Assembly (NCBI GenBank): GCA_947455205.1
Contig: CANGNF010000007.1
Location: 62,001-126,000 of the forward strand
Length of the DNA: 64,000 nt
Reading direction: 5' to 3'
Origin: Acetobacteraceae bacterium
GTDB lineage: Bacteria; Pseudomonadota; Alphaproteobacteria; Acetobacterales; Acetobacteraceae
Below the pieces are notes generated by a model. It saw only the letters and a list, made by a program, of their open reading frames with translations, was not told the origin of the DNA and ran no database searches. The number at the start of each line of letters is the position of its first letter. Within the stretch, counting starts at the first letter, position 1. The translations under genes were made by a program, and so were the position numbers. Shown here in pieces: positions 1 through 8,373 of the stretch.

Positions 1-2
1 AC

Positions 3-1226
3 GCGGCGCCGAAGGAAGGGCCGAAGTCGCTCGACGAGGTTGATCCGGAGCTGCTGAAGACCTACGCCAAGCTGGGCATTCCGCTGAAGGAACAGGCCTA
101 CCTGGCGGGGGTTGAGGGCGCCGGCGACAGCCCGGCCGATGCGCGCATGCCGATTGCGGTCGATGCGGTGTTCGACAGCGTTTCCGTGGCGACGAGCTAC
201 AAGGAGCGGCTGGCGAAGGACGGCATCATCTTCTGCTCGATCTCCGAGGCGGTGCATGAGCACCCGGAGCTGGTGAAGCAGTACCTGGGCAGCGTGGTGC
301 CGCAGGGCGACAATTTCTACGCGGCGCTGAACAGCGCTGTCTTCACCGATGGCAGCTTCGTCTACATCCCCAAGGGGGTGCGCTGCCCGATGGAGCTGAG
401 CACCTATTTCCGCATCAATGCCAAGAGCACCGGGCAGTTCGAGCGGACACTGATCATCGCCGACGAGGGCGCGATCGTGTCCTACCTTGAGGGCTGCACC
501 GCGCCGATGCGCGACGAGAACCAGCTGCACGCCGCCGTGGTCGAACTGGTGGCGATGGATGATGCCAGCATCAAGTACAGCACGGTGCAGAACTGGTACC
601 CCGGCGACGCCGAGGGCAAGGGCGGCATCTACAATTTCGTCACCAAGCGGGCGCAGTGCCGCGGCAAGCGCAGCAAGGTGAGCTGGACGCAGGTGGAGAC
701 GGGCAGCGCGATCACCTGGAAGTACCCGAGCTGCGTGCTGCTGGGCGAGGACAGCGTTGGCGAGTTCTACAGCGTCGCCATCACCAACAACTACCAGCAG
801 GCCGATACCGGCACGAAGATGATCCATGTGGGTGCCCGCACGAAGAGCACCATCGTCAGCAAGGGTATCAGCGCCGGGCATGGGCAGAACACCTATCGCG
901 GCCTGGTGCGCGTGGCGCCGACGGCGCATGGCGCGCGCAACTTCACGCAGTGCGACAGCCTGCTGATCGGCGATCTCTGCGGCGCGCATACCGTGCCGTA
1001 TATCGAGAATCGCTGCCTGACCGCGAAGCTGGAGCATGAGGCGACCACCAGCCGGATCGCCGAGGACCAGTTGTTCTACTGCCGCCAGCGCGGCCTCACT
1101 CAGGAGGACGCGGTGGGTCTCATCGTCAACGGCTTCTGCCGTGAGGTCTTGAAGGAACTACCCATGGAATTCGCCGTGGAAGCACAGAAGCTGCTGCAGA
1201 TCTCCCTGGAAGGGAGCGTCGGCTGA
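3..1226 (+). CDS. sufB: Fe-S cluster assembly scaffold SufB (5' end outside window)
   Basis: SufB is the central scaffold of the cytosolic SufBC2D complex, on which Fe-S clusters are built. The frame is open from base 3, with no start in view. The first visible residues ([20 protein letters not shown]) are the usual interior of SufB, so I read it as truncated by the window edge rather than starting at the internal ATG at 147. About 407 residues are present of a family usually near 480. Family hallmarks seen are [38 protein letters not shown] and the late [19 protein letters not shown] block of the beta-helix core. It ends TGA at 1224-1226, overlapping the sufC ATG by one base, so the two are likely coupled. 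First visible gene of the suf operon. Confidence 0.96.
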   Translation, partial: AAPKEGPKSLDEVDPELLKTYAKLGIPLKEQAYLAGVEGAGDSPADARMPIAVDAVFDSVSVATSYKERLAKDGIIFCSISEAVHEHPELVKQYLGSVVPQGDNFYAALNSAVFTDGSFVYIPKGVRCPMELSTYFRINAKSTGQFERTLIIADEGAIVSYLEGCTAPMRDENQLHAAVVELVAMDDASIKYSTVQNWYPGDAEGKGGIYNFVTKRAQCRGKRSKVSWTQVETGSAITWKYPSCVLLGEDSVGEFYSVAITNNYQQADTGTKMIHVGARTKSTIVSKGISAGHGQNTYRGLVRVAPTAHGARNFTQCDSLLIGDLCGAHTVPYIENRCLTAKLEHEATTSRIAEDQLFYCRQRGLTQEDAVGLIVNGFCREVLKELPMEFAVEAQKLLQISLEGSVG

Positions 1227-1969
1227 TGCTGAAGATCGAAGGCCTGACCGCCACGGTCGACGGCAAGGAAATCCTGAAGGGCATCGACCTTGAGGTGCCG
1301 ACCGGCGAAGTGCACGCCATCATGGGCCCGAACGGCTCGGGCAAGTCCACGCTCAGCTACGTGCTGGCTGGGCGCGACGGCTATGAGGTGACCGGCGGCA
1401 CCGCGACCTTCGATGGCGTGGACCTGCTCGGCAAGGCGCCTGAGGAGCGCGCCGCGCTCGGCGTGTTCCTGGCCTTCCAGTACCCGGTGGAATTGCCGGG
1501 CGTGGGCAACGCCAACTTCCTGCGCACGGCGCTGAACGCGGTGCGGCGTGGCCGCGGCGAGAGCGAGCTGGATGCGATGCAGTTCCTCAAGGTCGCGCGG
1601 GCGCGGATGAAGGAGCTTTCCATGCCCGAGGACATGCTGAAGCGCGGCGTCAATGTCGGCTTCAGCGGCGGCGAGAAGAAACGCAACGAGGTGCTGCAGA
1701 TGGCGCTGCTGGCGCCGAAGCTGGCCATTCTGGATGAGACCGACAGCGGGCTGGACATCGACGCGCTGAAGGTGGCGGCGGATGGCGTGAACGCGCTGCG
1801 TGGTCCGGCCTTCACCGCGCTGGTCATCACCCACTACCAGCGGCTGCTGACCTACATCGTGCCGGACCGCGTGCATGTGCTGATGGGCGGCAGGATCGTC
1901 CGCAGCGGCGGCAAGGAACTGGCGCTGGAGCTGGAAGCCAGCGGCTACGGGGCACCGCAGGCAGCATGA
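1226..1969 (+). CDS. sufC: Fe-S cluster assembly ATPase SufC
   Basis: ABC-type ATPase that binds SufB and SufD and drives the conformational change needed for cluster assembly; cytosolic, not a transporter. 247 residues, normal for the family. Walker A GPNGSGKST is at residues 34-42. The SufC-specific signature SGGEKKRNE is at 147-155, Walker B with catalytic Glu in ILDETDSGLD at about 168-177, and the switch His at 203 (VITHYQ). The ATG overlaps the sufB stop (TGATG), and the 3' end overlaps sufD by ATGA at 1966-1969, so it is co-translated within the operon. Confidence 0.98.
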   Translation: MLKIEGLTATVDGKEILKGIDLEVPTGEVHAIMGPNGSGKSTLSYVLAGRDGYEVTGGTATFDGVDLLGKAPEERAALGVFLAFQYPVELPGVGNANFLRTALNAVRRGRGESELDAMQFLKVARARMKELSMPEDMLKRGVNVGFSGGEKKRNEVLQMALLAPKLAILDETDSGLDIDALKVAADGVNALRGPAFTALVITHYQRLLTYIVPDRVHVLMGGRIVRSGGKELALELEASGYGAPQAA

Positions 1970-3243
1970 GCCAGGTCGTGCATACCGGGGCCGAAGGGTT
2001 CCTGCATCGCTACGAGGGTCTGCGCGAGCGCCTGCCCGGCGCGCGGCTGCCCTGGCTGGCGGCGCTGCGGGCGCAGGCGGCCGAGAGCTTCCGTGCCCAG
2101 GGCTTCCCGACGCGACGCGTCGAGGCCTGGCACTATACCGATCTGCGCCAGGTGACGCAGGCGACCTTTGATGAGGCGCTGACCGCGGTGGAGGACGATA
2201 TCGTCCTGCCCAAGGCGCGTACCGCGAACCGCGTGGTCTTCGTGGATGGGCGGCTGCGGTCGGACCTTTCCAGCTGGCCGACCATGGCGACCGTGGCCTC
2301 GCAGATCGGCCGGATCGAGGGGCGCATCGCGCTGCCGGACGAGCCGATGGCGGCGCTGAACACCATGCTGTTCGAGGACGGCATGTTGCTGAACATCCCC
2401 GCGGGGACCGATGCCGGCGTGCTGGAGATTCTCAGCATCGCCAGCGAGAGCGCGCGGCCGACCGCCTTCCACCTGCGGCACATCGTGCGGCTGCATGAGG
2501 GCGCGAAGCTGACCGTGCTGGAAGTGAACCAGGGGCCGGCGGCGACGCGCTACCTGCACAACCCGGTCTGGCAGGTTGAGGTCGGCGAGGGCGCCAGCTT
2601 CACCCATGCGCGGTTGCAGCAGGAAGGTGCGCTGGCGTTCCAGCTGGGCAGTATCTACGCCACCGTGGCGGCGGGCGGCACCTATGACAACTTCACGCTG
2701 AACGCCGGCGGGCGGCTGGTGCGGAACGAGATTCACGCCACGCTGACCGGCACCGGCGCGACCTGCCACATGAACGGCGCGCAGTTGCTGGGCGATGGCC
2801 AGCACGCGGATACCACGACCTTTTTGGATCACGCGGCCCCTGGTTGCGCCAGCCGGCAGACCTACAAGACCGTGCTGACCGGCAAGAGCCGCGGTGTCTT
2901 CCAGGGCAAGATCCTGGTGCGGCAGGCGGCGCAGCAAACCGACGGCTACCAGATGAACCAGGCGCTGCTGCTCTCCCCGGATGCGGAGATGGACAGCAAG
3001 CCGCAGCTGGAAATCTACGCCGACGACGTGAAGTGCAGCCACGGCGCCACGGTAGGCGAATTGGATGCCGACCAGATGTTCTACCTGCGGGCCCGTGGCA
3101 TTTCGGAAGCCGCCGCGCGCAGCATGCTGGTGCGCGCCTTCCTGCAGGAAGCGGTGGAGGGCATCGCCGACGAGACGCTGCGCGGCGCGCTGGAGACCGC
3201 GGTCGAGGGTTGGTGGGAGCGCCAGGGGGAGCCGACGCCATGA
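1966..3243 (+). CDS. sufD: Fe-S cluster assembly protein SufD
   Basis: SufD is the SufB paralogue that completes SufBC2D and is linked to iron entry. 425 residues, the usual length. The conserved C-terminal block KCSHGATVGELDADQMFYL is present, with Cys357 and His359 in the region of the family's conserved functional His/Cys positions. The middle is the beta-helix typical of the SufB/D fold and the N-terminus is less conserved. It starts in an ATGA overlap with sufC and ends in an ATGA overlap with sufS at 3240-3243. No promoter-like gap, so it belongs to the same transcript. Confidence 0.96.
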   Translation: MSQVVHTGAEGFLHRYEGLRERLPGARLPWLAALRAQAAESFRAQGFPTRRVEAWHYTDLRQVTQATFDEALTAVEDDIVLPKARTANRVVFVDGRLRSDLSSWPTMATVASQIGRIEGRIALPDEPMAALNTMLFEDGMLLNIPAGTDAGVLEILSIASESARPTAFHLRHIVRLHEGAKLTVLEVNQGPAATRYLHNPVWQVEVGEGASFTHARLQQEGALAFQLGSIYATVAAGGTYDNFTLNAGGRLVRNEIHATLTGTGATCHMNGAQLLGDGQHADTTTFLDHAAPGCASRQTYKTVLTGKSRGVFQGKILVRQAAQQTDGYQMNQALLLSPDAEMDSKPQLEIYADDVKCSHGATVGELDADQMFYLRARGISEAAARSMLVRAFLQEAVEGIADETLRGALETAVEGWWERQGEPTP

Positions 3244-4466
3244 GCTTCGACGTTCGCGCGGTGCGCGAGGACTTTCCGGTGCTGGCGACGACGGTGCGCG
3301 GCAAGCCGCTGGTGTTCCTGGACAGCGGGGCTTCGGCGCAGAAGCCGCGCCAGGTCATCGGTGCCATGACGCGCTGCATGGAAAGCGCCTACGCCAACGT
3401 GCATCGCGGCGCCTACTACCTCAGTGAAACGGCGACCGAGGCGTACGAGGCGTCGCGCCGCGCGGTGCAGGGCTTCCTCAACGCCGCGATGCCCGAGGAA
3501 ATCGTCTTCACCGCCAACAGCACCATGGCGATCAACCTGGTGGCCCATTGCTATGGGCGCGGCGTGATGAAGCCGGGCCAGGCGGTGCTGGCGACGGAGA
3601 TGGAGCACCATGCCAACCTGGTGCCGTGGCACATGCTGCGGGACGCCACGGGGATCGAACTGCGCTTCGTGCGCGTGACCGATGCCGGCGAACTGGACAT
3701 GGACGACCTGGCCGCCAAGCTGGCCGACGGCAAGGTCGGGCTGGTGGCGGTGACGCACATGTCCAACGTGCTGGGCACCGTCACGCCGGCCGAGCGCATC
3801 GCGAAGATGGCGCATGAGGCCGGCGCCAAGGTGCTGTTCGATGGCAGCCAGGCCGCGGTGCATCGCAAGGTGGACGTGCAGGCGCTGGACGCGGACTTCT
3901 ACGTCTTCACCGGGCACAAGCTGTACGGGCCGACCGGCATCGGCGTGCTCTACGCCAAGCACGCGCTGCTGGAGAAGATGCCGCCCTTCCTGGGCGGTGG
4001 CGACATGATCGCCAGCGTCTCGCTGGCCGGCAGCACCTGGGCAGCCCCGCCCGCGAGGTTCGAGGCAGGGACGCCGGCGATCGTCGAGGCCATCGGCCTG
4101 CATGCGGCGATCGACTACGTTACCGCCATCGGCATGCCGGCGATCGAGGCGCATGAGCGGGCGCTGGTCGAACATGCGATGCGCCGGCTGAGCGAGGTCG
4201 AGGGCTTGTCGGTGCTGGGCAGCGCGCAGGACCGGGGCGGGGTGTTCAGCTTCTCGCTGGACAACGCCCATGCACACGACCTTTCCACGCTGCTGGACCG
4301 CGCCGGCATTGCGGTCCGCGCCGGGCGGCATTGCGCGGAGCCGCTGCATGCACGCTTCGGGCTGGAGGGCGGCACCTGCCGTGCCAGCTTTGGCCTTTAC
4401 ACCACGCCGGAGGAGATCGACTTCCTCGCCGCCGCTCTGGTGAAGGCACGGGAGTTCTTTGCCTGA
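3240..4466 (+). CDS. sufS: Cysteine desulfurase SufS
   Basis: PLP enzyme of class V aminotransferase fold that removes sulfur from L-cysteine as a persulfide and hands it to the scaffold. 408 residues. The PLP Schiff-base lysine is Lys227 in FTGHKLYGPTG; the catalytic Cys365 lies in RAGRHCAEPLHARFGL. The frame stays open far upstream into sufD, but the ATG at 3240 overlaps the sufD stop (ATGA) and gives the canonical N-terminus (MSFDVRAVREDFPVL), so I use that start. With SufU following directly and no SufE in view, sulfur transfer probably goes SufS to SufU. The stop overlaps the sufU ATG by one base. Confidence 0.97.
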   Translation: MSFDVRAVREDFPVLATTVRGKPLVFLDSGASAQKPRQVIGAMTRCMESAYANVHRGAYYLSETATEAYEASRRAVQGFLNAAMPEEIVFTANSTMAINLVAHCYGRGVMKPGQAVLATEMEHHANLVPWHMLRDATGIELRFVRVTDAGELDMDDLAAKLADGKVGLVAVTHMSNVLGTVTPAERIAKMAHEAGAKVLFDGSQAAVHRKVDVQALDADFYVFTGHKLYGPTGIGVLYAKHALLEKMPPFLGGGDMIASVSLAGSTWAAPPARFEAGTPAIVEAIGLHAAIDYVTAIGMPAIEAHERALVEHAMRRLSEVEGLSVLGSAQDRGGVFSFSLDNAHAHDLSTLLDRAGIAVRAGRHCAEPLHARFGLEGGTCRASFGLYTTPEEIDFLAAALVKAREFFA

Positions 4467-4927
4467 TGTTCGACGACCTGCGCGACCTCTACCAGGAACT
4501 GATCCTGGACCACGGACGGAAGCCGCGGAACTTCCGTCGGCTGGACGACGCGACCAACCACGCGCGCGGCGACAACCCGATGTGCGGCGACCGCATGGAG
4601 CTGCAGCTGAAGCTCAGCGGCGACGTGGTGGAAGACCTTGGTTTCCAGGGGCGGGGCTGCGCCATCTCCATGGCCAGTGCCTCCCTGATGACTGAGACGG
4701 TGAAGGGCAAGACCACCGCGCAGGCGCATGCGCTGAGCGACCGCTTCCGCGCGCTGGCGATGACCGGTACCTGCCCCGACTGCGGTGCCGACCTGGCCGA
4801 TGAGATGGAGCGGCTGCAGCCGCTGGCCGGCGTGCATGAATTCCCCAGCCGGGTGAAATGCGCGACCCTGGCCTGGCACACGTTGAATGCGGCCCTGGAA
4901 GGCAGCAAGGAGGCGAGCAGTGAGTGA
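4466..4927 (+). CDS. sufU: SufU-type sulfur acceptor/scaffold protein
   Basis: IscU-fold protein of the SufU branch, thought to accept persulfide sulfur from SufS. 153 residues. The zinc/sulfur site is complete: Cys40 and Asp42 in NPMCGD, Cys65 in GRGCAISMASAS, and Cys132 in VKCATLAW. The SufU-specific insertion between the second and third cysteines is present. Unusually, that insertion carries an extra CPDC pair (Cys103, Cys106) in TGTCPDCGADL. The start is the ATG overlapping the sufS stop; upstream in-frame sequence is sufS in another frame. The end overlaps the GTG start of sufT by 8 bases. In operons lacking SufE, SufU normally replaces it (family knowledge). Confidence 0.93.
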   Translation: MFDDLRDLYQELILDHGRKPRNFRRLDDATNHARGDNPMCGDRMELQLKLSGDVVEDLGFQGRGCAISMASASLMTETVKGKTTAQAHALSDRFRALAMTGTCPDCGADLADEMERLQPLAGVHEFPSRVKCATLAWHTLNAALEGSKEASSE

Positions 4928-5273
4928 GAGCGCACACGGCGCCTGGACGCCCGAGGGCGAGGCCCTGCCGAAGGTGACCGAGGACGCCGTCATCACCATG
5001 GCGAAGACGGTGTTCGACCCGGAAATCCCGGTGGACATCTACGAACTGGGGCTGATCTACGCGATCGAGATCGAGGATGGCGGCAAGGTCAAGCTGGAGA
5101 TGACGCTGACCACGCCGTCCTGCCCCAGCGCGCAGGAGTTGCCGGCCCAGTTGGAGGAAGCGGTGCGCCTGGTGCCGGGCGTGACCGATGTTTCCGTGGA
5201 AGTGGTCTGGGACCCGCCCTGGGACCGCGAACGGATGAGCGAAGACGCCAAGCTTGCGCTGAACATGTACTGA
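4920..5273 (+). CDS. sufT: SUF-associated DUF59/MIP18-family protein SufT
   Basis: Small Fe-S maturation factor of the DUF59 (MIP18) family, linked to delivery of clusters to target proteins. 117 residues from a GTG start at 4920. I chose this GTG because AAGGAGG lies about six bases upstream and the overlap with sufU (GTGAGTGA) is typical of this operon; the ATG at 4887 would lie deep in sufU. The hallmark DPEIPVDIYELGLIY is at 33-47, and Cys68 in TPSCPSAQ is the conserved family cysteine. It sits between sufU and sufA, as in many SUF operons. Confidence 0.93.
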   Translation: MSESAHGAWTPEGEALPKVTEDAVITMAKTVFDPEIPVDIYELGLIYAIEIEDGGKVKLEMTLTTPSCPSAQELPAQLEEAVRLVPGVTDVSVEVVWDPPWDRERMSEDAKLALNMY

Positions 5274-5284
5274 GGAGGCGAGCG

Positions 5285-5656
5285 ATGAGCACGACAACGC
5301 AGAACCCGCCGCGCGCCCGCCGCGCGCTGCCGCCGCTGATGCAACTGACCGACGCCGCGGCCGGGCGGCTGCGCGCGCTGTACAGCAAGGGCGAGGCCGG
5401 CAAGCTGCTGCGGATCGGCGTCAACACCAAGGGCTGTTCGGGCATGTCCTACGACCTCACCTGGGTCGAGGCCGCCGGGCCGGGCGATGAGACCGTGACC
5501 GATAAGGACGTGACCGTGCTGGTGGACCGCAAGGCCACGCTGTTCCTGATCGGCACCACCATGGACTACGAGGTGAAGGGCCTGTCGTCGGGCTTCACCT
5601 TCACCAACCCGAACGAGAAGGGCCGCTGCGGCTGCGGCGAGAGCTTCCACGTCTGA
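5285..5656 (+). CDS. sufA: A-type Fe-S carrier protein (SufA/IscA family)
   Basis: Fe-S carrier thought to accept clusters from the scaffold and pass them to apoproteins. 123 residues. The three conserved cysteines are Cys51 (NTKGCSGMSY) and Cys115/Cys117 in the C-terminal GRCGCGESFHV. A 14-residue N-terminal extension rich in Pro/Arg precedes the core. An AGGAGG ribosome-binding site lies a few bases before the ATG. Eleven bases separate it from sufT, so it is the last gene of the visible suf operon. It faces the minus-strand gene at 5663 with six bases between stops and no obvious terminator. Confidence 0.95.
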   Translation: MSTTTQNPPRARRALPPLMQLTDAAAGRLRALYSKGEAGKLLRIGVNTKGCSGMSYDLTWVEAAGPGDETVTDKDVTVLVDRKATLFLIGTTMDYEVKGLSSGFTFTNPNEKGRCGCGESFHV

Positions 5657-5662
5657 GGCGGC

Positions 5663-6082
5663 TCAGCGCCGGCGGCGGTGGGGCTTCGGGCGCTTCGGCT
5701 TCGGCTTGGGGTGCTTGGCTGGTGGGGCGATGAGGATGGGTTCTGCGGCGGGCACGCCGGCCGCCCCAGAGTAGCGCTGCAAGGTCGCCTCGGCGGCCAG
5801 ATGCGGATAGGCCGCGGCGCCCTTGGCCCAGCCGCGGGCGAAGGCGGCGACCTCGGCCTGGTCCTGGCTGCGGATGGTCTGCACCAGGAAGTGGGCCGCC
5901 TGCTTGGGCGCCAGGCCGCGCTGGCGCAGCAGGTGCTGGTGCCATTCGCGTGCGCGCAGCGGGCACCAGTCCACCAGGGCTTCCTGCAACGCCTGGCGCA
6001 CCACGGCCGGCAACTCGTCATAGGCGCGGTAGGGGTCGCCCACGAGCTTGCTGCGGGGCCGGGATGCCATGCTGTTGTCCAT
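5663..6082 (-). CDS. Hypothetical small protein with basic Pro/Lys/Arg tail (DUF6525-like?)
   Basis: 139 residues, function unknown. The N-terminal half (DPYRAYDELPAVVRQALQEA, then WCPLRAREWHQHLL) resembles the short alphaproteobacterial DUF6525-type proteins as I remember them; this is a tentative match. The last 25 or so residues are almost only Pro, Lys, His and Arg (KHPKPKPKRPKPHRRRR), suggesting nucleic-acid or acidic-surface binding. No membrane segment or signal peptide. An alternative ATG lies at 6070 (MASRPRSK). It is convergent with sufA and followed at 6083-6127 by a short empty gap before the next operon's last gene. Confidence 0.6.
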   Translation of the reverse strand: MDNSMASRPRSKLVGDPYRAYDELPAVVRQALQEALVDWCPLRAREWHQHLLRQRGLAPKQAAHFLVQTIRSQDQAEVAAFARGWAKGAAAYPHLAAEATLQRYSGAAGVPAAEPILIAPPAKHPKPKPKRPKPHRRRR

Positions 6083-6127
6083 GCGGCCTTCTACCGATGG
6101 TGCGGCCGAAGGGAAACACGGATGGCG

Positions 6128-6874
6128 CTACAGGCGCTGCCCGCCGCTGGCGTCCAGCATCTGGCCCGTCACCCAGCCGCCTGCGTCCGAGCAGAGGAAG
6201 GCGACGATGCCGGCGATGTCGTCGGGTTGGCCGATGCGGCGCAACGCCACGGTTTCGGCGATGGCCTTGCTCAGCACCGGGTCGGTGGCGCGGTGGTTCA
6301 TCTCGGTGGCGGTGGCGCCGGGGCGCACGGCGTTGACCGTGATGCCGCTTGGCCCCAGCTGGTTGGCCAGCATCAGCGTCAGCGTCTCAAGCGCGGCCTT
6401 GGACGGCGCGTAGGCGGCCATGACGGGGTAGGGGTTCCGCACCCCCATGGAGGACAGGTTGACGATGCGCCCGCCATCCGAGATGCGCGAGATGGCGCCC
6501 TGGATCAGGAAGAAGGGCGCCTTCAGGTTCACCTGCAACACGTGGTCCAGCGCGGCCTGGTCGGCCTGCTCGATGGTCAGGCCGCCGCCGGTGCCGGCGT
6601 TGTTGACCAGGATGTCCAGGCGCTTGCTGCCGAAGGCGTGCTCCATCAACGGCTCCAGCGCCGGCCAGAAGCTCGCGACGGCAGCTGGGTCGCCAAGGTC
6701 GGCGCCGAAGGCCAGGGCGCGGCCGCCGGCAGCGGTGATCTCCGCGACGACTTCCTCAGCCGCGGCGGCACGGGTGGCGTAATGCACCACCACGGCGGTG
6801 CCGGCTTCGGCCAGGCGCAGCGCGATGGCGCGGCCGATGCCGCGGCTGGCGCCGGTGACGACGGCGGTCCTCAT
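6128..6874 (-). CDS. Short-chain dehydrogenase/reductase (FabG-like)
   Basis: NAD(P)-dependent oxidoreductase of the classical SDR family; the exact substrate is unknown. 248 residues from the ATG at 6874. The cofactor motif TGASRGIGRA is near the N-terminus, NNAG is present (LVNNAGTGGG), and the catalytic Ser-Tyr-Lys are in NLSSMGV and YAPSKAALE. A slightly longer start at 6883 exists, but the GGAGG at 6884-6888 abuts it, whereas it is nine bases before the 6874 ATG. That ATG also overlaps the upstream synthetase stop as ATGA, so I prefer 6874. As last gene after an acyl-CoA synthetase it may act on a CoA-bound or free beta-hydroxy/keto acid (inference). Confidence 0.9.
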   Translation of the reverse strand: MRTAVVTGASRGIGRAIALRLAEAGTAVVVHYATRAAAAEEVVAEITAAGGRALAFGADLGDPAAVASFWPALEPLMEHAFGSKRLDILVNNAGTGGGLTIEQADQAALDHVLQVNLKAPFFLIQGAISRISDGGRIVNLSSMGVRNPYPVMAAYAPSKAALETLTLMLANQLGPSGITVNAVRPGATATEMNHRATDPVLSKAIAETVALRRIGQPDDIAGIVAFLCSDAGGWVTGQMLDASGGQRL

Positions 6875-8373
6875 GCTGCCCATCCTCCGCTGGCCTCGTT
6901 GCCTCGGGCGCGGTCGATCAGCGCGCGGCGGTCCACCTTGTTGGTGCCGGCCCAGGGCAGTTCCGCCAGGAACTCCACGCGGCGCGGGTGGGCGTAGGCC
7001 GGGCCGCCGGCCAGGGCGTGCTGCTTCACCTCCGCCACCGTCAGCGTGCTGCCGGGGCGGGGGACGACGAAGGCGACGGGGACATGGCTGCGTTCCTCAT
7101 CCGGCAGTGGCACCACGGCGGCGGCCTGGATGGCCGGGTGCTTCTCCAGCAGCTTCTCCACCTCGCCGGGGTAGATGTTCTCGCCGGAGGTGACGAACAT
7201 GTCGTCGGCACGGCCGACGAAGTAGTAGAAGCCGTTGGCGTCGCGGCGCATCACGTCGCCGCTGTAGTACCAACCGTCCTTCAGTACTTCGGCGGTCTTG
7301 GCCGGCAGGTTGTTGTAGCGCGGCATGCAGGCGGGGGTTCGCATCAGCAGCACGCCCTGGTCGGCGGTGCCGTCCACCAGCTGCACCTCGGCGCGCGGCA
7401 CCGGGTAGCCCAGCGCCAACGGCGGGGTCGGGATGCCATCCGGGTGCGGCCCGAAGACGCCGGGCCCGGCTTCCGTGGTGCCATAGCCGTTGGAGATGGT
7501 GCAGCCCGGGAAGGCGGCCTGGATGCGCTCCAGCAGCGCCATGGTCATCGGCGCCGAGCCCAGCACCAGGCGCTTCAGCGCGGAGAAATCCAGGCTCTCG
7601 ATCAGGTCGGCTTCCTTGATGACCCGGGCGAACATGGTGGGCACCGCCATCACCGCCGTCACGCGGTAGTCCGCCAACGCCCTCGTGTAGGCGCGGGAGT
7701 CGAAGCCCGGCATCATCACCGCGGAGGCATTGGCGGTGAAGACGCCCTTGGCGGTGAACAGCCCGTTCATGTGGAACAGCGGCTGGCTGATCATGCCGCG
7801 CTCCTCGGCCGCACCGACGCGGCTTTCCAGCGCCCAGATCTGCCCGGCATGGGTCAGCGGCACGCCCTTCGGCCGCCCTGTTGAACCCGAGGTGTAGAGC
7901 ATCTGGCCGATCTGGTCCGGCGTGGCCGCGACCGTGGTGAAGGGCCCGGGCGGGCATTGCGCGGTGAAGCCTTCTGGGCCGTCATCGTCGAAGCTGATGA
8001 CGGGGATGCCGGCGCGGACCATGGCGCGGCGTTCGGCATCCACGAAGGCCAGGCGGATGCCGGCATCCTCCATGATGTAGTCCAGCGTGTCCTGCGCCAC
8101 CTTGGTGTTGACCGGCACGGCGACGAAGCCGGCCCGCATGATGCCGAAATAGGCAGCGACGTACTCCGCCCGGTTCTGCGAGAGGATGGCGACATTGGCG
8201 CCTGGCGGCAGGCCCAACGCGGTCAGCCGGCGGGCCACGCCGCGGGCCATGCCGTCGATCTCGCCATGGCTGAACACGCGCGGCGCTTCCGCCAGGCGCA
8301 GGTCGATGATCGCGGGGCGGGACTGGTCCAGGCTGCTGTCGGCCAGGTCGCCGAGATTGATCCAGCGGGTCAT
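6871..8373 (-). CDS. Acyl-CoA synthetase (AMP-forming, ANL superfamily)
   Basis: Activates a carboxylic acid to its CoA thioester via an acyl-adenylate. 500 residues, normal for this class. The phosphate-binding loop YTSGSTGRPKGVPLTH is in the first half. Later come the adenine-binding YGTTEAGPGVFG, the hinge YFVGRADDMFVTSGENIYP and the C-terminal catalytic Lys region (GTNKVDRRAL). The substrate (short-, medium-chain or aromatic acid) cannot be told from sequence by eye. It overlaps both neighbours by four bases (ATGA), linking it to the ABC transporter upstream and the SDR downstream, so the imported compound or its product may be the acid activated here. Confidence 0.92.
   Translation of the reverse strand: MTRWINLGDLADSSLDQSRPAIIDLRLAEAPRVFSHGEIDGMARGVARRLTALGLPPGANVAILSQNRAEYVAAYFGIMRAGFVAVPVNTKVAQDTLDYIMEDAGIRLAFVDAERRAMVRAGIPVISFDDDGPEGFTAQCPPGPFTTVAATPDQIGQMLYTSGSTGRPKGVPLTHAGQIWALESRVGAAEERGMISQPLFHMNGLFTAKGVFTANASAVMMPGFDSRAYTRALADYRVTAVMAVPTMFARVIKEADLIESLDFSALKRLVLGSAPMTMALLERIQAAFPGCTISNGYGTTEAGPGVFGPHPDGIPTPPLALGYPVPRAEVQLVDGTADQGVLLMRTPACMPRYNNLPAKTAEVLKDGWYYSGDVMRRDANGFYYFVGRADDMFVTSGENIYPGEVEKLLEKHPAIQAAAVVPLPDEERSHVPVAFVVPRPGSTLTVAEVKQHALAGGPAYAHPRRVEFLAELPWAGTNKVDRRALIDRARGNEASGGWAA

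Noticed and set aside
1100-1876. Long minus-strand open frame opposite sufB/sufC
   Set aside because: GC-rich coding DNA leaves long open frames on the other strand; no family features, no ribosome-binding site, and it lies wholly over strongly supported suf genes. The same applies to other long antisense frames, for example over 21109-24267 and 41855-44068.
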